Shown here: positions 60,010 through 64,000 of the stretch, piece after piece
Position numbering within the stretch: the first letter of the stretch is position 1
Layout of the letters: each line of letters begins with the position of its first letter
Source of the DNA: P52-10 sp041397365
GTDB lineage: Bacteria > Pseudomonadota > Alphaproteobacteria > Rhizobiales > Xanthobacteraceae
Reading direction: 5' to 3'
Assembly: GCA_041397365.1 (NCBI GenBank)
Contig: JAWKWT010000002.1
Coordinates: 310,001 to 374,000, forward strand
DNA length: 64,000 nt
Made by a program: the position numbers and the translations under genes
Notes under the pieces: generated by a model
Databases searched by the model: none
What the model was told of the DNA's origin: nothing
Seen by the model: the letters and a program-made list of their open reading frames with translations, nothing else

Positions 60010-61157
60010 TCCCAGCTCAGCGCGCCGCCGTTCTGATATTCAATCACGCGCGTCTCGAAGAAGTTTTTCTCCTTCTTCAGATCCATCGCTTCGCTCATCC
60101 ATGGGAACGGATTGTCGGCTACGTCGAACACCGGCGCGAGACCGATCTGCGCGCAGCGCCGGTTGGCGATGAAGTGCATATACTGCTCGCACAGCGCCGC
60201 ATTCAGGCCAAGGAATCCGCGCGGCATCGTGTCCCGCCCATAGGCCGCCTCCAGTTCGGCCGCAGCGCGCAGCATGGTGCGCACCTCCTCCTGGAACTCC
60301 GGCGTCCACAGATGCGGATTCTCGATCTTGATCTGGTTAACGACGTCAATGCCGAAGTTCAGATGGATGCTCTCGTCGCGCAGGATGTACTGATACTGCT
60401 CTGCGATTCCCACCATCTTGTTGCGGCGGCCGAGGGAGAGGATCTGCGCGAAGCCCGTGTAGAACCACATTCCTTCGAACACGACATAGAACGCGATCAG
60501 GTCGCGCAGGAAGACGCGATCCTTGTCCGGCGTTCCGGTCGAGAAGCTCGGATCTTCAAGACTCTGCGTGTGTTTCAGTGCCCACGCCGCCTTGTCTGTG
60601 ATCGAGGGCACCTCGCGATACATGTTGAACAGTTCGCCCTCGTCCAGGCCAAGGCTTTCGACGATGTACTGGAAGGTGTGCGTGTGAACCGCTTCCTCGA
60701 ACGACTGCCGCAGCAGGTATTGCCGGCATTCGGGATTGGTCAGGTGCCGATAGATCGCCAGCACGATGTTGTTCGCCACCAGCGATTCGGAGGCCGCGAA
60801 GAATCCGAGATTGCGCTTGATGGCGTGGCGTTCGTCCTCGATCAGGCCGTCGCGCGACTTCCAAAGCGCGATGTCCGCCTGCATCGACACCTCGGTCGGC
60901 ATCCAGTGATTGTTGCAGCCGGCGAGATATTTCTCCCACGCCCATTTGTATTTGAGCGGCAGGAGTTGATTGACGTCGGCGCGGCAATTTATCATCCGCT
61001 TCTCATCGACGGAGACGCGGCCACCGGCACGATCGATCGCGCCGAGGCCGGTCTGAGCCGGCGACGGCACCGGCTTGAGTTGACCGGCCGCGCGCGCGGC
61101 AACGATGGCGGACGAAGCTTTTGCTTTGGCGGGTTCGGTATCGGACCAATCGAGCAT
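60006..61157 (-). CDS. nrdB: Ribonucleotide reductase small subunit, class Ic (Mn/Fe) signature
   Basis: This 383-residue R2 protein makes the radical used by NrdA. The metal ligands are Glu124 (AASESLVANN), Glu155 and His158 (FEEAVHTHTFQYI), Glu228 (VVFEGMW), Glu262 and His265 (RDESIHLNFG). The position four residues after His158, where class Ia enzymes have the radical Tyr, is Phe162. The first ligand is Glu rather than Asp. Both traits, and the spacing of all six ligands, match Chlamydia trachomatis NrdB (Glu89, Glu120, His123, Phe127, Glu193, Glu227, His230), the type class Ic enzyme with a Mn(IV)/Fe(III) cofactor. ATG 61157 is closest to the core. It follows nrdA by 22 bases. Confidence 0.95.
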   Translation of the reverse strand: MLDWSDTEPAKAKASSAIVAARAAGQLKPVPSPAQTGLGAIDRAGGRVSVDEKRMINCRADVNQLLPLKYKWAWEKYLAGCNNHWMPTEVSMQADIALWKSRDGLIEDERHAIKRNLGFFAASESLVANNIVLAIYRHLTNPECRQYLLRQSFEEAVHTHTFQYIVESLGLDEGELFNMYREVPSITDKAAWALKHTQSLEDPSFSTGTPDKDRVFLRDLIAFYVVFEGMWFYTGFAQILSLGRRNKMVGIAEQYQYILRDESIHLNFGIDVVNQIKIENPHLWTPEFQEEVRTMLRAAAELEAAYGRDTMPRGFLGLNAALCEQYMHFIANRRCAQIGLAPVFDVADNPFPWMSEAMDLKKEKNFFETRVIEYQNGGALSWD

Positions 61158-61179
61158 GGTTCTTGTCTTTCTGACTTGA

Positions 61180-63999
61180 TTACTGGCACGCTTCGCAGTC
61201 GGGATTATCGATCGAGCACGCCTGAACGCCGGCCAGATCGGGCGCCGCCGACAGCAACGCCGCCATCGGCATAGCACCGCTCGCGACCGCGTTGAGCTTG
61301 CCGTCGGTGCCTTTCAGCGTTGACTTCTCGACATGTGTGGCGCTGCGCGAACGCAGATAGTAGGTGGTCTTCAACCCGCTCCGCCACGCCAGCCGATAGA
61401 GCGCGTCGAGCTTCTTGCCCGACGGATTCGCGATGTAGAGGTTCAGCGATTGCGACTGGTCGATCCATTTCTGGCGACGCGCGGCCGCCTCGATCAGCCA
61501 CGCGCTGTCGATTTCGAACGCCGTCGCGTACAGCGCCTTCAGGTCGTCCGGAACGCGATCGATCTGGCCGACGCTGCCGTCGAAATATTTCAGGTCCGAC
61601 ACCATCACCTCGTCCCACAGCCCGCGCGCCTTCAAATCGCGCACGAGGAAATCGTTCACGACCGTGAAGTCGCCGGACATGTTCGATTTGACATAAAGGT
61701 TCTGGTAGTTCGGCTCGATCGATTGCGCGACGCCGCAGATGTTGGAGATCGTCGCTGTCGGCGCGATCGCCATCACATTGGAGTTGCGCATTCCTATGGT
61801 GCGCACGCGCTCGCGCAGCGAGGCCCAGTCCAGTGTAGCGGCCTGGTCGAGATCGACACCTCGCGCCTCGGCGAGCATCGCAACCGAATCGATCGGGAGA
61901 ATTCCCTTCGACCACAGCGAGCCCTCGAAACTCGGATAGCGACCGCGCTCGGCCGCAAGCTCCACCGAAGCGGCGATGGCATGATAGCTGATCGCCTCCA
62001 TGCTGGTGTCGGCGAAGACGACGGCCGCATCCGAGGCCATCGCGATCCGCTGCACATGCAGCGCTTCCTGAAAGCCCATCAGCCCCAGTCCGATCGGGCG
62101 ATGACGCATGTTCGAACGGCGCGCCTCGGGGATGGTGTAGAAATTGATGTCGATGACATTGTCGAGCATCCGCAAGGCGACCGTCACCGTCTGCTTCAGC
62201 TTGGCATGGTCGACGCCGTCCACAGCGACATGGTTCAGGAGGTTGACAGAGCCGAGATTGCAGACGGCGACCTCATCCGCCGAGGTGTTCAGCGTGATCT
62301 CGGTGCAGAGATTCGACGAATGCACGATGCCGACATGGCGCTGCGGCGAGCGCAGATTGCAGGCGTCCTTGAACGTGATCCAGGGATGGCCGGTCTCGAA
62401 CAGCATGGTCAGCATCTTGCGCCACAGGTCGATCGCGCGGACCTGCCTGAACACGCGCATGTCTCCCCGCGCGGCCTTCGCCTCGTAGTTTTCATAAGCG
62501 GCCTTGAACGCCGGCCCGTAAAGGTCGTGCAGATCCGGCGTTTCGTCGGGAGAAAACAGCGTCCACGCGCCGTCCTGCTCCACGCGCTGCATGAACAGGT
62601 CGGGCACCCAGTTGGCGGTGTTCATGTCATGCGTGCGGCGGCGGTCATCGCCGGTGTTCTTCCGCAGATCGAGAAACTCCTCGATATCGATGTGCCAGGT
62701 CTCCAGATAGGCGCAGACCGCGCCCTTGCGCTTGCCGCCCTGATTGACGGCGATGGCGGTATCGTTCGCCACCTTCAGGAACGGCACCACGCCCTGGCTC
62801 TCTCCATTGGTGCCCTTGATATGCGCGCCAAGGCCGCGCACCGGTGTCCAGTCATTGCCGAGGCCGCCGGAATATTTTGCCAGCAGCGCGTTGTCCTTGA
62901 TCGACTTGAAGATGCCGTCGAGATCGTCTGCGACCGTCGTCAGGAAGCACGAGGACAGTTGCGGACGCTGCGTGCCGGCATTGAACAGGGTCGGCGTCGA
63001 CGCCATGAAATCGAACGAGGACAGGAGATTGTAGAATTCGATCGCCTTGGCCTCGCGATCGATTTCGCGCATCGCCAGTCCCATCGCCACGCGCATGAAG
63101 AACGCCTGCGGCATCTCGATGCGGCTGCCGCCGGCGTGAAGGAAATAGCGGTCGTACAGCGTCTGCAAACCGAGGAACTGGAACTGAAGGTCGCGTTCCG
63201 GCTTCAGCGCCGCGCTGATGCGGGCGAGATCGAAGCGGCCGAGTTCGGCGTCGAGCAGATCAGCGTCAATACCGGTCTTGATATAGGCCGGGAAATAGTC
63301 GCGGTAGCGATGCACCATCTCGGCCTGCGAGGCCGAAACCGGCGTCCGATGCACGAAAGTCAGCACCTCGCGGCGCAGTTTGTCGAGCAGCAGCCGCGCG
63401 CTGACATAGGTGTAGTTCGGCTCCTGCTCGACCAGCGTGCGCGCCGCCATGACGAGAGCGAGAGAGACTTCGTCCTCGCTGATGCCGTCATAGATATTGC
63501 GATCGACCTCGGCCAGAACCGGCTGCGCCAAGACGCCGTCCAGTCCCGCGCAGGCTTCGTCCACGATCAGCGCGATGCGGGCCCGGTCGAGTTCGGCGCG
63601 CGAGCCGTCAGCGCGCGTGACGTGCAGCACCGGCGCGCGGGCCGCGGCCTGCTGCGCAACGTTTTTCTCGGCGCGTTCCCGCGCACGCTCGCTGCGATAA
63701 AGCACATAGGCGCGCGCCACCTTGTGGTGCTCGCTGCGCATCAGCGCGAGTTCGACCTGATCCTGTACGTCCTCGATATGGAACGTCCGGCCTTCGCCGA
63801 GACGACGGGTGAGCGCGGTCACGACTTCGGATGTAAGCTGCTCGACGGTTTCGTGCACGCGCCGCGAGGCGGCCGCGTGATGTCCCTCCACAGCGAGGAA
63901 TGCTTTCGTCATCGCGACAGCGATCTTCGACGGATCGAACGGCGACACCGTGCCGTTGCGCTTGATGATCTGCATGCCGGGCTCGCCGGCCGCGCTCAT
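61180..63999 (-). CDS. nrdA: Ribonucleotide reductase large subunit with two ATP cones
   Basis: This 939-residue R1 protein reduces ribonucleoside diphosphates. Two ATP-cone domains precede the core: about 10-105 (IIKRNGTVSPFDPSKIAVAM) and about 124-215 (HVTRADGSRAELDRARIALI). The core shows the redox Cys351 (QLSSCFLTTVADDLDG), catalytic Asn563, Cys565 and Glu567 (HSSNLCTEITL) and Cys580 (AVCNLGSVNLL). The C-terminal thiol pair is Cys935 and Cys938 (DCEAC). The start ATG at 63999 is one base from the window edge; ATG 63975 (MQIIKRNGTV) is equally possible. The nrdB gene follows by 22 bases. Upstream regulation is outside the window. Confidence 0.95.
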   Translation of the reverse strand: MSAAGEPGMQIIKRNGTVSPFDPSKIAVAMTKAFLAVEGHHAAASRRVHETVEQLTSEVVTALTRRLGEGRTFHIEDVQDQVELALMRSEHHKVARAYVLYRSERARERAEKNVAQQAAARAPVLHVTRADGSRAELDRARIALIVDEACAGLDGVLAQPVLAEVDRNIYDGISEDEVSLALVMAARTLVEQEPNYTYVSARLLLDKLRREVLTFVHRTPVSASQAEMVHRYRDYFPAYIKTGIDADLLDAELGRFDLARISAALKPERDLQFQFLGLQTLYDRYFLHAGGSRIEMPQAFFMRVAMGLAMREIDREAKAIEFYNLLSSFDFMASTPTLFNAGTQRPQLSSCFLTTVADDLDGIFKSIKDNALLAKYSGGLGNDWTPVRGLGAHIKGTNGESQGVVPFLKVANDTAIAVNQGGKRKGAVCAYLETWHIDIEEFLDLRKNTGDDRRRTHDMNTANWVPDLFMQRVEQDGAWTLFSPDETPDLHDLYGPAFKAAYENYEAKAARGDMRVFRQVRAIDLWRKMLTMLFETGHPWITFKDACNLRSPQRHVGIVHSSNLCTEITLNTSADEVAVCNLGSVNLLNHVAVDGVDHAKLKQTVTVALRMLDNVIDINFYTIPEARRSNMRHRPIGLGLMGFQEALHVQRIAMASDAAVVFADTSMEAISYHAIAASVELAAERGRYPSFEGSLWSKGILPIDSVAMLAEARGVDLDQAATLDWASLRERVRTIGMRNSNVMAIAPTATISNICGVAQSIEPNYQNLYVKSNMSGDFTVVNDFLVRDLKARGLWDEVMVSDLKYFDGSVGQIDRVPDDLKALYATAFEIDSAWLIEAAARRQKWIDQSQSLNLYIANPSGKKLDALYRLAWRSGLKTTYYLRSRSATHVEKSTLKGTDGKLNAVASGAMPMAALLSAAPDLAGVQACSIDNPDCEACQ

Positions 64000-64000
64000 G

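Noticed and set aside
1..64000. tRNA, rRNA, CRISPR arrays, insertion sequences or phage genes
   Set aside because: No tRNA cloverleaf, regular spaced repeats, transposase or phage-like protein was recognised on either strand.

Overview
The window is high-GC, densely packed bacterial DNA that looks like a chromosome segment of a Hyphomicrobiales (Rhizobiales) alphaproteobacterium, most likely a Bradyrhizobium / Rhodopseudomonas / Afipia relative (Nitrobacteraceae or Xanthobacteraceae). The reasons are a DUF2852 protein, a NodT-type outer-membrane factor, four Bug-type periplasmic binding proteins, several CoA-thioester catabolic gene sets, and a dispersed palindromic repeat containing GAGCATGATC...GATCATGCTC. 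I saw no rRNA, tRNA, CRISPR array, integrase or transposase.

Layout. 0-6.4 kb is mixed housekeeping: a cut universal stress protein, a DUF2852 protein behind a perfect palindrome next to a TetR gene, a YbgC-type thioesterase, dusA, a trypsin-fold PDZ protein that has lost its catalytic triad, and a DUF808 membrane protein. 6.5-15.7 kb is a coherent unit: a DctB-like sensor kinase and a DctD-like sigma54 activator, then an excellent -24/-12 promoter, then a NodT / membrane-fusion / CzcA-like RND efflux operon. 15.9-25.7 kb holds small conserved genes, prpE, two frame-broken genes, a TauD-type dioxygenase and a frame-broken Bug protein. 25.8-28.4 kb is a minus-strand set: His-rich cupin, DUF3307 protein, unknown protein and a cNMP-binding membrane protein.

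28.6-36 kb is a CoA-linked catabolic block (CaiB-type CoA transferase, crotonase, GntR, MDR oxidoreductase, HMG-CoA-lyase-like enzyme, Bug protein, LysR). 36-39.2 kb is a NitT/TauT-type ABC ATPase and fused double permease without a binding protein. 39.5-41.6 kb is a likely redox module: a MarR protein with a four-cysteine tail, translationally coupled to yggS, divergent from a CPGC thioredoxin-like gene across a palindrome. 41.6-49.9 kb is a second catabolic block (iron ADH, Bug, SDR, three acyl-CoA dehydrogenases, IclR). 49.9-59.8 kb is a third (acetyltransferase, AraC, MFS, aldehyde dehydrogenase, Bug, arylsulfatase, IclR, methyltransferase). The window ends with nrdB and nrdA; NrdB carries the complete residue signature of a class Ic (Mn/Fe, radical-tyrosine-less) ribonucleotide reductase.

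Two cross-cutting points. First, at least six genes are split by one- or two-base indels, often in C, G or T runs, while the protein sequence stays well conserved on both sides. Base-calling error is at least as likely as gene decay. Second, the palindromic repeat occurs five times; in four copies its outer edge supplies the TAG or TAA stop codon of the adjoining minus-strand gene, and two copies carry an additional long hairpin between convergent genes.
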